A stretch of 64,000 nucleotides of DNA from DASUPK01 sp963747425 (GTDB lineage Bacteria; Actinomycetota; Thermoleophilia; Solirubrobacterales; 70-9), in the NCBI GenBank assembly GCA_963747425.1, contig CAVVFJ010000014.1, positions 302,821 to 366,820 of the forward strand, read 5' to 3'. Under the pieces are notes generated by a model. The model was not told the origin of the DNA. It did no database searches and saw only the letters and a program-made list of their open reading frames with translations. The position numbers and the translations under genes were made by a program. Below are positions 52,139 through 62,721 of this stretch, in pieces; within the stretch, counting starts at the first letter, position 1, and every line of letters starts with the position of its first letter.

Positions 52139-52804
52139 CTAACGACCGTCCTCGTCGGTCTGCTCGGAGCGGAAGCCCTCGGGCATGACCTCGCCCTTGT
52201 TGATCCAGCACTTGACGCCGATCCTGCCGGTCGTCGTCTTGGCCTCGATGAAGCCGTAGTCGATGTCGGCCCGCAGGGTGTGGAGCGGCACACGGCCGTC
52301 GGAGTAGCCCTCTGTGCGCGCCATCTCGGCGCCACCCAGCCGTCCGGAGACCTGAACCTTCACGCCCTTGGCGCCGGAGCGCATGGCGGAGGTCAGCGCG
52401 CGCTTCATCGCGCGGCGGAACGCAACGCGGTTCTGGAGCTGCTCGGCGATCGACTGCGCGACCAGCTTGGCGTCCAGCTCCGGCCGCTTGATCTCCTTGA
52501 TGTTGACCTTGACGGGCTTGCCGGTGAGCTTGTGGAGCTCGCGGCGGAGGGCGTCGACCTCCGTCCCGGATTTGCCGATCACGATTCCGGGGCGCGCGGT
52601 GGAGATGTCGACCTCGACCTCGCCGGAGCCCTTCTTGATCGTGATCTTGGAGAGACCGGCATGCGAGAGCTTGTTCTCGATATGCGAGCGGATCTCCAGG
52701 TCCTCGTTGAGGTAGTCCGCGAATTCGCGGTCGTTGTACCAATTCGACTTCCAGTCGTGGATGTAGCCGACCCGGAATCCCTCTGGGTGGATCTTCTGTC
52801 CCAT
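52139..52804 (-). CDS. rpsC: Ribosomal protein S3
   Basis: The 221-residue S3 begins MGQKIHPEGFRVGYIHDWKS. It has the KH domain (STARPGIVIGKSGTEVDALR) and the C-terminal GRIGVKCWINKGEVMPEGFR. The length is normal, with no added tail, unlike several neighbours. Confidence 0.97.
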   Translation of the reverse strand: MGQKIHPEGFRVGYIHDWKSNWYNDREFADYLNEDLEIRSHIENKLSHAGLSKITIKKGSGEVEVDISTARPGIVIGKSGTEVDALRRELHKLTGKPVKVNIKEIKRPELDAKLVAQSIAEQLQNRVAFRRAMKRALTSAMRSGAKGVKVQVSGRLGGAEMARTEGYSDGRVPLHTLRADIDYGFIEAKTTTGRIGVKCWINKGEVMPEGFRSEQTDEDGR

Positions 52805-52812
52805 CGTGCCCT

Positions 52813-53451
52813 CTAGTCCTCCGGCGTCAGCGCCACGGCGATGTGGCTGGTTCGCTTGTTGATCCTGGTCGCGCGTCCCAGCGCCCGCGGCCGGTAGCGG
52901 CGCAGCGTGGGTCCCTCGTCGACGTGGATGTCCTTGATCAGCAGGTCGTCCGCGACCAGGTCGTGGTTCGTCTCCGCGTTGGCCGCGGCCGACTCGATCA
53001 GCTTCCGGATGTCCTGGGCGGCGCTGCGCGTCGAGAAGCGGAGCAGGGGGATGGCGTCCTCCAGCGGCATGCCGCGGACCTGGTCGGCGACCAGGCGGGC
53101 CTTGCGCGGCGCCACGCGGACGAAGCGGGCGCTGGCGTTGACGATCGGGCGATCGGATGATCCGGCGGCGGTTTTTGTGGCCGCCGACTTTGTGCTGGGC
53201 TTGGGCTTGGCCTTGGGCTTCGCCTTCGGCTTGGCCTCAGGCTTGGCAGGCTCCTTCTTCGCTGCCGGCTTCTTGGCTGCAGGCTTCTTCGCGGCAGGCT
53301 TCTTCGCTGCAGGCTTCTTCGCTGCCGGCTTTGCAGCGGGCTTCGCGGCCGGCTTCTTGGCGGATGATGCGGCGGCGGGCTTTGTGGCCGCCTTCTTGCT
53401 GGCCGCCGGCTTCTTCGCCTGATCCTTCTCTGTGTTCTTCTCGTCAGCCAT
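52813..53451 (-). CDS. rplV: Ribosomal protein L22 with a histone H1-like N-terminal arm
   Basis: The last 112 or so of 212 residues are a normal L22 (SARFVRVAPRKARLVADQVR, PTLRRYRPRALGRATRINKR, TSHIAVAL), which lines the exit tunnel. The first 100 residues are an Ala/Lys/Pro arm of repeated KKPAA and KPKA units, like histone H1 tails or bacterial HU arms. Codons follow high-GC usage except an ACA-AAA-ACC patch at 53168-53176. The arm ends in TKSAATKTAAGSS, a motif found again at the start of L4. Confidence 0.94.
   Translation of the reverse strand: MADEKNTEKDQAKKPAASKKAATKPAAASSAKKPAAKPAAKPAAKKPAAKKPAAKKPAAKKPAAKKEPAKPEAKPKAKPKAKPKPSTKSAATKTAAGSSDRPIVNASARFVRVAPRKARLVADQVRGMPLEDAIPLLRFSTRSAAQDIRKLIESAAANAETNHDLVADDLLIKDIHVDEGPTLRRYRPRALGRATRINKRTSHIAVALTPED
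53161..53186 (-). repeat. 26-base repeat in rplV, identical to one in rplD
   Basis: The 26 bases here are identical to 55486-55511 in rplD and code for the same AATKTAAG residues in both. A degenerate third copy lies at 53361-53392, also in rplV. The repeat includes ACA and AAA codons unusual for this GC level, and its ends (CGGCGG / CCGCCG) can pair. Confidence 0.75.
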
Positions 53452-53454
53452 GCG

Positions 53455-53736
53455 CTATTCCCTCTCGCTCGCCGTCCCGGCGCCCGAGTGGGCGCGGAAG
53501 GTGCGGGTCGGCGCGAACTCCCCGAGCTTGTGTCCGACCATCGACTCCGAGATGTAGACCGGCACGTGCTTGCGGCCGTCGTGGACGGCGATCGTGTGCC
53601 CGACCATCTCGGGGAAGATCGTCGAGTGGCGCGACCAGGTCTTCAGCATCTGCTTCTGGCCCGATTCGTTCAGGGCGGCAACGCGCTTCATCAGCCGCTC
53701 CTCGGCCCACGGGCCCTTCTTGGTCGAACGTCCCAT
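53455..53736 (-). CDS. rpsS: Ribosomal protein S19
   Basis: The 93-residue S19 begins MGRSTKKGPWAEERLMKRVA, with TWSRHSTIFPEMVGHTIAVH and VGHKLGEFAPTRTFRAHSG. The start ATG 53736 overlaps the rplB stop by one base. Confidence 0.97.
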   Translation of the reverse strand: MGRSTKKGPWAEERLMKRVAALNESGQKQMLKTWSRHSTIFPEMVGHTIAVHDGRKHVPVYISESMVGHKLGEFAPTRTFRAHSGAGTASERE

Positions 53737-54575
53737 TACTTCCTCTTTCCTCGACGGCGGCCGCGCACGATCAGGTCGTCCGAGCGCTTGCCCTTCTTGC
53801 GAGTCCGGTAGCCGAGCGTCGGCTTGCCCCACGGGGTGACCGGGTGGCCGCCGGGGGTGTGATGCGCCTCGCCGCCGCCGTGCGGATGGTCGACGGGATT
53901 CATGGCGACTCCGCGGGTCTGCGGGCGCTTGCCCTTGTGACGGTTGCGGCCGGCCTTGCCGATCTTCACGTTCTGATGCTCGGCGTTCGAGATGGTGCCG
54001 ACGGTGGCGCGGCACTCGCCCCGCACCATGCGGACCTCGGACGACGGCAGGCGCAGGCTGACCATCGCGCCCTCCTTCGCGACCACCTGGATCGCGGTGC
54101 CCGCGGAGCGACCGAGCTTGCCGCCCTGGCCGGGGATCAACTCCACGTTGTGCACCACGGTGCCGGTCGGAATACGGGCCAGCGACAGGGAGTTCCCCGG
54201 GGCGATGTCGGCGCCCTCGCCGGAGACGACCTCGGCGCCGACCCGGAGGCCCTGCGGGGCGAGGATGTAGCGCTTCTCGCCGTCGGCGTAGTTGAGCAGC
54301 GCGATGCTCGCGGAGCGGTTGGGGTCGTACTCGATGGATGCCACGCGAGCCGGGATCCCGTCCTTGGTGCGCTTGAAGTCGATGCGCCGGTAGCGGCGCT
54401 TCGCTCCGCCGCCGCGATGGCGCGCGGTGACGCGGCCCTTGGAGTTGCGGCCGCCCGAGGACGTCTTGCCCTTGGTCAGGCCCTTGGCGGGCTCGGCCCC
54501 GCTGAGCTCCTCGCGGATCGGATAGGTGCCGAAGCGCCTGCCGGGACTGGTCGGTCTGGTCTTGCGATTGGCCAT
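53736..54575 (-). CDS. rplB: Ribosomal protein L2
   Basis: The 279-residue L2 is at the peptidyl-transferase centre. It begins RKTRPTSPGRRFGTYPIREE. The highly conserved GVAMNPVDHPHGGGEAHHTP lies near residue 220, with GRPVTPWG-like PVTPWGKPTLGYRTRKKGKR at the end. ATG 54575 is chosen over an open upstream extension. Confidence 0.97.
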   Translation of the reverse strand: MANRKTRPTSPGRRFGTYPIREELSGAEPAKGLTKGKTSSGGRNSKGRVTARHRGGGAKRRYRRIDFKRTKDGIPARVASIEYDPNRSASIALLNYADGEKRYILAPQGLRVGAEVVSGEGADIAPGNSLSLARIPTGTVVHNVELIPGQGGKLGRSAGTAIQVVAKEGAMVSLRLPSSEVRMVRGECRATVGTISNAEHQNVKIGKAGRNRHKGKRPQTRGVAMNPVDHPHGGGEAHHTPGGHPVTPWGKPTLGYRTRKKGKRSDDLIVRGRRRGKRK

Positions 54576-54580
54576 CAGAT

Positions 54581-54877
54581 CTAACCCTCCACCGCTGCGC
54601 CCTCGAACAGCTCGATCCGCTCGCCGGCCGCGAGCTGCACAACCGCCTTCTTCCACGAGCGCGAGCGACCCGAGTGCAGCCCGCGCCGCTTCGGCTTGGA
54701 CTTCACCTTGGAGGTGCGCACCGCGCGCACGTGGACGTCGAAGATCTCCTCGACCGCGTGGGCGATCTGCAGCTTGTGAGCCCGGTCGTGAACCCGGAAC
54801 GTGTACTTGCCCTCGGCCATCAGGGCGTAGCTCTTCTCCGAGACGACGGGCCGGATGATCACCTGGCGCGGGTCCAT
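54581..54877 (-). CDS. rplW: Ribosomal protein L23
   Basis: The 98-residue L23 is at the exit of the tunnel, where trigger factor and SRP dock. It reads VIIRPVVSEKSYALMAEGKY, TFRVHDRAHKLQIAHAVEEI and VHVRAVRTSKVKSKPKRRGL. The start overlaps the rplD stop by one base. Confidence 0.96.
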   Translation of the reverse strand: MDPRQVIIRPVVSEKSYALMAEGKYTFRVHDRAHKLQIAHAVEEIFDVHVRAVRTSKVKSKPKRRGLHSGRSRSWKKAVVQLAAGERIELFEGAAVEG

Positions 54878-55530
54878 CAGACCGCCCTGCCCTTCAGCTC
54901 GTCCAGTGCGGCCTCGGTGATGACCAGCGAGGTGGCCCCCATGACGTCGGCCACGCCCGCGGCGCCGGCCTGCGCGACGGTGACGCCCTCGATGTTGCGA
55001 AAGCTCTTTGCGACCGCGTCCTCATCCGAGGAGATCACGACAAGCGTCGGGAGATCGGCCCCCCACTTCTCCAGGGCGGTGGCAGCCTGCTTGGTGGCGG
55101 GATCGCTGAAGCTCGAGCCGTCCAGGACGGCGACCGTGCCACGCTCTGCGTGGACGGTGAGGGCGGCGCGGAGCGCCTTCCGGCGCGCCTTGCGGTTGAC
55201 CTTGACCGTGTAGTGCCGAGGCTTGGGACCGAACGCCGCGCCGCCGCCGTAGCGGTGCGGCACGCTGAGCGCGCCGGCGCGAGCGCGACCGGTGCCCTTC
55301 TGGCGCCATGCCTTGGCGGTGGTCATCGCCACCTCGCCGCGGGTCAGGCTGGAGTGCGTCCCCCGGCGGCGCGCTGCCAGGTCGGCGCGGGCCGCCTCGT
55401 AGACGAGCGCCTCGTGGAACGGCTCGCCGAAGATCTCCTTCGGCAGGTCGGCCTTCGCCTGCTTGCCGAGCTGAGTGGCCTTAGGTCCGGCGGCGGTTTT
55501 TGTGGCCGCCGCTTTTGTTGACTCAGCCAT
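54877..55530 (-). CDS. rplD: Ribosomal protein L4
   Basis: The 217-residue L4 reads IFGEPFHEALVYEAARADLA, the RGTHSSLTRGEV region, WRQKGTGRARAGALSVPHRY and later VISSDEDAVAKSFRNIEGV. The N-terminus has about 20 additional Ala/Lys/Thr residues (STKAAATKTAAGPKATQLGK) that echo the arm of L22 down to identical nucleotides. It overlaps rplC by 8 bases. Confidence 0.96.
   Translation of the reverse strand: MAESTKAAATKTAAGPKATQLGKQAKADLPKEIFGEPFHEALVYEAARADLAARRRGTHSSLTRGEVAMTTAKAWRQKGTGRARAGALSVPHRYGGGAAFGPKPRHYTVKVNRKARRKALRAALTVHAERGTVAVLDGSSFSDPATKQAATALEKWGADLPTLVVISSDEDAVAKSFRNIEGVTVAQAGAAGVADVMGATSLVITEAALDELKGRAV
55486..55511 (-). repeat. 26-base repeat in rplD, identical to one in rplV
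   Basis: See the copy at 53161-53186. Here it lies at codons about 8-16 of L4. Both copies sit at the N-terminal side of a ribosomal fold, within low-complexity Ala/Lys sequence. Confidence 0.75.
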
Positions 55531-56206
55531 CGCTGCGCACCTCCACCGTGGCGTTCTTGCCGCCGGGCACCGAGCCGCGGATCAGCAGCAGGTTGCGCTC
55601 GACATCGACCTCGACCACATGTGCGCCGCGCTGGGTCACCCGGCGCGAGCCCATCTGGCCCGGCATGCGCATGCCCTTGAAGACGCGGGCGGGATCGGCG
55701 CTGGCGCCGACCGAACCCGGCGCGCGAACGTTGTGGGAGCCGTGTGTCTCCGGTCCCCTGCTGAAGTTGTGGCGCTTGATGGTGCCCTGGAAGCCCTTGC
55801 CGATCGAGACGGCCGAGACCTTCACCTGCTGGCCCGGCTCGAAGCTCGACACGGTCACGTCGTCCCCCACCTTGGTCTCTGAGGAGCCCGCGGTGGCCTC
55901 CTCGTCGCCCTCGCTCTCGCCCTCTCCGCCGCCTGAGCCGGCGGAGACGTCCGCGTCGCGGAACTCGACGAGCGTGCGCATCCCGGACGCCCCGGCCTTC
56001 TTCAGGTGCCCCGCCTCGGCCTTGGTGAGCCTGTCCTCGGCCACCGGGATCGCGGCGAGCTGGACGGCGTCGTAGCCGTCGCGGTCGGCCTTGCGGATCG
56101 CCGTCACCTTGTTCGGCGCCGCCTCGATCACCGTCACCGGCACGGCCGAGCCGTCCTCGAGGAAGACCTTCGTCATGCCCAGCTTCTTGCCGACGATCGC
56201 GCTCAC
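55523..56206 (-). CDS. rplC: Ribosomal protein L3 with an acidic insertion
   Basis: The 227-residue L3 begins MSAIVGKKLGMTKVFLEDGS and has the conserved GKGFQGTIKRHNFSRGPETH and PGSVGASADPARVFKGMRMP, ending NLLLIRGSVPGGKNATVEVR. Between the first beta strands and the core is an acidic stretch of about 25 residues (GSGGGEGESEGDEEATAGSS) that is not typical of L3. GTG is not used; the start is ATG 56206, overlapping the rpsJ stop by four bases. Confidence 0.96.
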   Translation of the reverse strand: MSAIVGKKLGMTKVFLEDGSAVPVTVIEAAPNKVTAIRKADRDGYDAVQLAAIPVAEDRLTKAEAGHLKKAGASGMRTLVEFRDADVSAGSGGGEGESEGDEEATAGSSETKVGDDVTVSSFEPGQQVKVSAVSIGKGFQGTIKRHNFSRGPETHGSHNVRAPGSVGASADPARVFKGMRMPGQMGSRRVTQRGAHVVEVDVERNLLLIRGSVPGGKNATVEVRSDG

Positions 56207-56523
56207 AACCGGATCTCCACGTCGACGCCGGCGGGGAGGGTCTCCATCCGCTGCAGCTCGTCGACGGTCTTCGGGGTCGGCTGGTGGATGTCGATCAGCC
56301 GCTTGTGCGTGCGGATCTCGAAGTGCTCGCGCGAGTCCTTGTCCTTGAAGGGAGAGCGGATCACGCAGTAGACGTGCTTGTCGGTCGGCAGCGGGATCGG
56401 CCCGGCGACGGTCGCGCCGGTCCGCTCGGCGGTGCCGACGATCTCCTGGGCAGCCCGATCTATGGCGTCGTGGTCGTACGCCTTCAGCCGGATCCTGATC
56501 TTTCCTGATGTCAGTGAAGCCAT
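56203..56523 (-). CDS. rpsJ: Ribosomal protein S10
   Basis: The 106-residue S10 reads KIRIRLKAYDHDAIDRAAQE, VAGPIPLPTDKHVYCVIRSP and DKDSREHFEIRTHKRLIDIH. It is the first gene of the S10 cluster, with a 147-base gap to tuf. The gap holds the tuf terminator and GC-rich inverted repeats (for example AGGGC-GCG-GCCCT) but no promoter I can call firmly. Confidence 0.98.
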   Translation of the reverse strand: MASLTSGKIRIRLKAYDHDAIDRAAQEIVGTAERTGATVAGPIPLPTDKHVYCVIRSPFKDKDSREHFEIRTHKRLIDIHQPTPKTVDELQRMETLPAGVDVEIRL

Positions 56524-56640
56524 TTAGTTCGTTGGTCTTTCGCGCAGATAGGGCGCCGCCCCGGTGGATAAGGGCCGCGCCCTGGTCGTATGTCTTGCAG
56601 TTGTCCGGGCCCTTTGCCCTGGTGGGAGGGCCGTACTAAC

Positions 56641-56664
56641 GACGGGCCCCCGAGGGGGCCCGTC
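56641..56664 (-). terminator. Terminator hairpin after tuf
   Basis: A perfect 10-bp stem GACGGGCCCC/GGGGCCCGTC with a 4-base loop begins 6 bases after the tuf stop. There is no T-run in the minus-strand tail, as is common for high-GC actinobacterial terminators. Confidence 0.65.
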
Positions 56665-56670
56665 TTGGAG

Positions 56671-57855
<1,185 letters not shown>

Positions 57856-57952
57856 CTCGCTCCTTTGGGGGGGTCTAGTTGGTGTCTTTAAGTGGGTTTG
57901 TGGAAGTTGGTTCGGTTGCTGACCAACCTGGGGAATATAGCCAGCAAACGGC

Positions 57953-60067
<2,115 letters not shown>

Positions 60068-60144
60068 GATCCTCTTGGTCGCTCTCGGTCGTACTGGCGT
60101 GACGGAGGGGCGGAACGGTTAGTCTGAGTTCGGTATTCGCGCAG

Positions 60145-60165
60145 AAAAAAGGCCCTTACGGGCCC
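60145..60165 (-). terminator. Intrinsic terminator in the fusA leader (possible attenuator)
   Basis: On the minus strand the RNA reads GGCCC GUAA GGGCC followed by six U, a textbook rho-independent terminator and the only one with a clean U-run in the ribosomal region. It lies 78 bases ahead of the fusA ATG and about 100 bases downstream of a likely promoter, so it may attenuate fusA-tuf rather than only end the rpsL-rpsG transcript. Confidence 0.75.
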
Positions 60166-60272
60166 GAGCGCAAAGCGTCTCTTCGACCCAAACTTCTCCT
60201 ATGTCGCGCCGTTCTCCATCGAAACGGTTAACGCCCACGGGGCCCTTTGGGGGCACCCCCGAGCGACGGACG

Positions 60273-60278
60273 ATGATA
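60273..60278 (-). promoter_or_regulatory. Probable extended -10 of the fusA promoter
   Basis: The minus strand reads TGCTATCAT, an extended -10 (TGn + TATCAT), in a context shared with the rpmJ leader (CGCTGCTATC). No convincing -35 is seen. Transcription would begin near 60266 and give a leader of about 200 bases. Confidence 0.5.
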
Positions 60279-60313
60279 GCAGCGGTCCGAGGGCATTCAG
60301 GCAGGGAACACGC

Positions 60314-61174
60314 ATGAGCCAGGAGCACCGCAAGCAGCCTCTCAGCCTCGATGAGCTCACCGAGCGCACCCGCCAGGAGGGCCGCGCGCTCTCGCGAAGG
60401 CGCCGCGCGGAGGCAAGGAAGCTTCGCCCGGTGGTGGCGCCGGTTGCCCGCTTCGTCGCCTGGCTCGCCCCCCACATAACGGGCGCCCTGCTGTTCGTGA
60501 TCAAGCTGTTCGCCGCCCTGATCGCGCTGGTCTCGGAGGTCGGGCAGGTCGCCGCGAGCTGGCTCGCGGACCGGGCGAGGGCTCTGGCCACCACCACGGC
60601 GCGCGGTTTGCGGCGGCACGTCACCCCGCTGCCCACGGTCGCCTTCGTCGGGATCGCAGCCGCGATCGGGCTCGGGATCTCCCAGTTCTTCGACTACCAC
60701 GGGGTTGCGGTGGACGCCCCCAACTACGCCGGGGAGGTCGGCTCGGTGGCTCCGGCGCCCATCACCGGCGCCGAGACCGCAGGAAGCGCCCACCTCTGGG
60801 TGCTCATCCCGATCGCCGTAGCCGCCGTAGTCCTGGTCATCGCCACCTATCGCGGCCAGACGCGGTTCGCGGGGGCCGTCGCGCTCTGCGGCCTGCTTGG
60901 CCTGGCGGTCGCCCTCGCCATCGACCTGCCGCAGGGCCTGGACGCCGGCCGTCCCGGCCTTGCCTTCAGCGGCTCGGAGGCGGTCCTCCTCCAGGGCTTC
61001 TGGGCGGAGGTGGCCTGCTCGGCGGTGCTGATCCTTTGCGGCGGCCTGCTCGCCCACTACTCTCGCGGCGTGGCCGAGGAGAGGAGAGGCGGAGCCATGA
61101 GGGCCGGCGGGAGCGAGCCGGCCTCACAGAGGGAAGTCGGTCGCATCTCGCCCGGCCTGCAGACCGAGTCATGA
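60314..61174 (+). CDS. Multi-pass membrane protein, paralogue 1 of a pair
   Basis: The 286-residue protein has a basic cytoplasmic start (RRRRAEARKLRP). Membrane segments follow near 45-75 (ITGALLFVIKLFAALIALVS), 110-130 (TVAFVGIAAAIGLGISQFFD), 155-175 (WVLIPIAVAAVVLVIATY), 182-202 and 235-255. The C-terminal 170 residues are related to the next gene (ISQF-D near the first helix, DLP- loop, GFW-E before the last helix). The function is unknown. It interrupts the usual rpsG-fusA order on the opposite strand. Confidence 0.7.
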   Translation: MSQEHRKQPLSLDELTERTRQEGRALSRRRRAEARKLRPVVAPVARFVAWLAPHITGALLFVIKLFAALIALVSEVGQVAASWLADRARALATTTARGLRRHVTPLPTVAFVGIAAAIGLGISQFFDYHGVAVDAPNYAGEVGSVAPAPITGAETAGSAHLWVLIPIAVAAVVLVIATYRGQTRFAGAVALCGLLGLAVALAIDLPQGLDAGRPGLAFSGSEAVLLQGFWAEVACSAVLILCGGLLAHYSRGVAEERRGGAMRAGGSEPASQREVGRISPGLQTES

Positions 61175-61716
61175 GGAAGCTGCCACGGACCGAGACCCTG
61201 CTGGTGCTCGCCTGCGCGGCCGCCGCCGGGATGCTCGGCGTCTCGCAGTTCACCGACATCTTCCATCTGACCCCTCCGGGCGGAGAGGCGCTGAAGGCGA
61301 TCAGCGCCTCGGATCAGCACGGCTACGCGACGCTGGTGCTCGCGATCTTCGCCCTGATCCTCCTCGTGGTCGCGATCGCCGCCCGCGGCCAGCAGCTCGG
61401 CCAGGTCGCCGCCGTGGCGATCGGCGTCTGCGGCCTGGTGGCCCTGCTGATCTTCCTGATCGGCGATCTGCCGAAGGTGAACAACGTCGGGACTCTGGAT
61501 GACCCGCGTCAGTCCTTCATCGACGCCGAGGCGAAACCGGTCGCAGGCTTCTGGCTCGAGCTGATCGGCGCCCTGGTGCTCACCGTCTGCGGAGCGGCGC
61601 TCGCCACGATGAGGCCCGACCGCACGGCCGCCGCCGAGACGCACGGCGGGCGAATCCACGACGGCGCCGTCCCCGAGCCGGCCGCGCCGCGTCTCGAGCG
61701 AACCCGCGGGGAGTAA
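61171..61716 (+). CDS. Multi-pass membrane protein, paralogue 2 of a pair
   Basis: The 181-residue protein has four membrane segments: LLVLACAAAAGMLGVSQF, YATLVLAIFALILLVVAIAA, QVAAVAIGVCGLVALLIFLI and GFWLELIGALVLTVCGAALA. It is related to the C-terminal part of the preceding protein. ATG overlaps the upstream stop by four bases (ATGA), so both are made together, perhaps as a heteromer. The C-terminal 30 residues are hydrophilic. I do not recognise the family. Confidence 0.7.
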   Translation: MRKLPRTETLLVLACAAAAGMLGVSQFTDIFHLTPPGGEALKAISASDQHGYATLVLAIFALILLVVAIAARGQQLGQVAAVAIGVCGLVALLIFLIGDLPKVNNVGTLDDPRQSFIDAEAKPVAGFWLELIGALVLTVCGAALATMRPDRTAAAETHGGRIHDGAVPEPAAPRLERTRGE

Positions 61717-61722
61717 TCGCGG

Positions 61723-61737
61723 GACGGCTTCGCCGTC
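61723..61737 (+). terminator. Hairpin after the membrane gene pair
   Basis: Stem GACGGC/GCCGTC with a TTC loop begins 7 bases after the stop of the second membrane gene. Further hairpins follow (GCGGCC/GGCCGC at about 61743-61760; AGCGGCC/GGCCGCT at 61804-61821, which overlaps the rpsG stop). This cluster probably separates the convergent transcripts, although none has a T-run. Confidence 0.45.
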
Positions 61738-61819
61738 AAGACGCGGCCACAAGCGGCCGCCCAACATAAGTCGCTGCGGGCTTCGCCCTTCGCTCCTGTA
61801 GAGAGCGGCCTGGTGGCCG

Positions 61820-62290
61820 CTACCAGCGGTAGTGGGCGAAGGCCTTGTTGGCCTGCGCCATGCGGTAGATGTCGTCCTTCCGCTTCCAGGCGTTGCCCTG
61901 CTGCTTCGCGGCATCGAGGATCTCGTTCGCGAGTCGCTCGGCCATCGACTTCTCTCCCCTGGCCCTGGCGAACTCGACCATCCAGCGAACCGCGAGCGTG
62001 CGGGCGCGACGAGCCGGCACCTCGACGGGCACCTGGTAGGTCGCGCCGCCGACGCGCCGCGAGCGGACCTCGAGGACGGGCGTGAGCTGCTTGATCGCGC
62101 TCTCCAGCTCCTCGACCGGGCTGTTCCCGGTGCGCTCGCCCACCAGGGCGAGAGCGTCGTAGGTGATCTGCTCGGCCACCGACTTCTTGCCGTCGGTCAT
62201 CACCTTGTTGATCACCTGCTGAACGAGACGACTCCGGTAGAGGGAGTCCGGCTCGAGCAGCCGAATCGTCGCCTGGTTGCGTCGCGGCAT
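61820..62290 (-). CDS. rpsG: Ribosomal protein S7
   Basis: The 156-residue S7 nucleates the head of the small subunit. It begins PRRNQATIRLLEPDSLYRSR, with NKVMTDGKKSVAEQITYDAL, ALEV-like VLEVRSRRVGGATYQVPVEV and ending NKAFAHYRW. It lies one base after rpsL. The usual next gene, fusA, is 1.75 kb away beyond two opposed genes. Confidence 0.98.
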   Translation of the reverse strand: MPRRNQATIRLLEPDSLYRSRLVQQVINKVMTDGKKSVAEQITYDALALVGERTGNSPVEELESAIKQLTPVLEVRSRRVGGATYQVPVEVPARRARTLAVRWMVEFARARGEKSMAERLANEILDAAKQQGNAWKRKDDIYRMAQANKAFAHYRW

Positions 62291-62291
62291 C

Positions 62292-62687
62292 CTAGGAGGC
62301 CTTCACTCCGTAGAGCGAACGGCCCTGCTTCCGGTCGGAGACTCCGGCCGCGTCGAGCGCGCCGCGCACGACCTTGTAGCGGACGCCAGGGAGGTCCTTG
62401 ACGCGACCACCCCTGACCAGGACGACCGAGTGCTCCTGGAGGTTGTGACCCTCACCGGGGATGTAGCTCGTCACCTCGAGCCCGTTCGTGAGGCGAACCC
62501 TGGCGATCTTCCGAAGGGCTGAGTTCGGCTTCTTCGGGGTCACGGTGGCGACGCGGGTGCAGACGCCACGCCGCTGCGGAGCGGCGACGCGCTTCTTGCG
62601 ACCCTGGCCCGACTTCAGGCCCGGCGTCGACATCTTCTTCTTCTTGTGGGTTCGTCCCTTGCGGACGAGCTGATTGGTGTTAGGCAC
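62292..62687 (-). CDS. rpsL: Ribosomal protein S12
   Basis: The 131-residue S12 is the decoding-site protein. From GTG 62687 it reads PNTNQLVRKGRTHKKKK, with TPKKPNSALRKIARVRLTNG (contains Lys43, the common streptomycin-resistance site, in sensitive form) and GGRVKDLPGVRYKVVRGALD (Lys88 sensitive form). TACCAT lies 8 bases before the GTG, suggesting a leaderless message with its own promoter, apart from rpoBC. Confidence 0.97.
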   Translation of the reverse strand: MPNTNQLVRKGRTHKKKKMSTPGLKSGQGRKKRVAAPQRRGVCTRVATVTPKKPNSALRKIARVRLTNGLEVTSYIPGEGHNLQEHSVVLVRGGRVKDLPGVRYKVVRGALDAAGVSDRKQGRSLYGVKAS

Positions 62688-62721
62688 GGCGGTGCATGGT
62701 AGCCAAATACCCTTCGCACCC

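Noticed and set aside
53200..53340. Tandem repeats in rplV as a CRISPR-like array
   Set aside because: They are short in-frame KKPAA codon repeats without unique spacers.
60199..60219. Six-codon leader peptide (MENGAT) in the fusA leader
   Set aside because: No ribosome binding site and no regulatory codon run; too short to trust.
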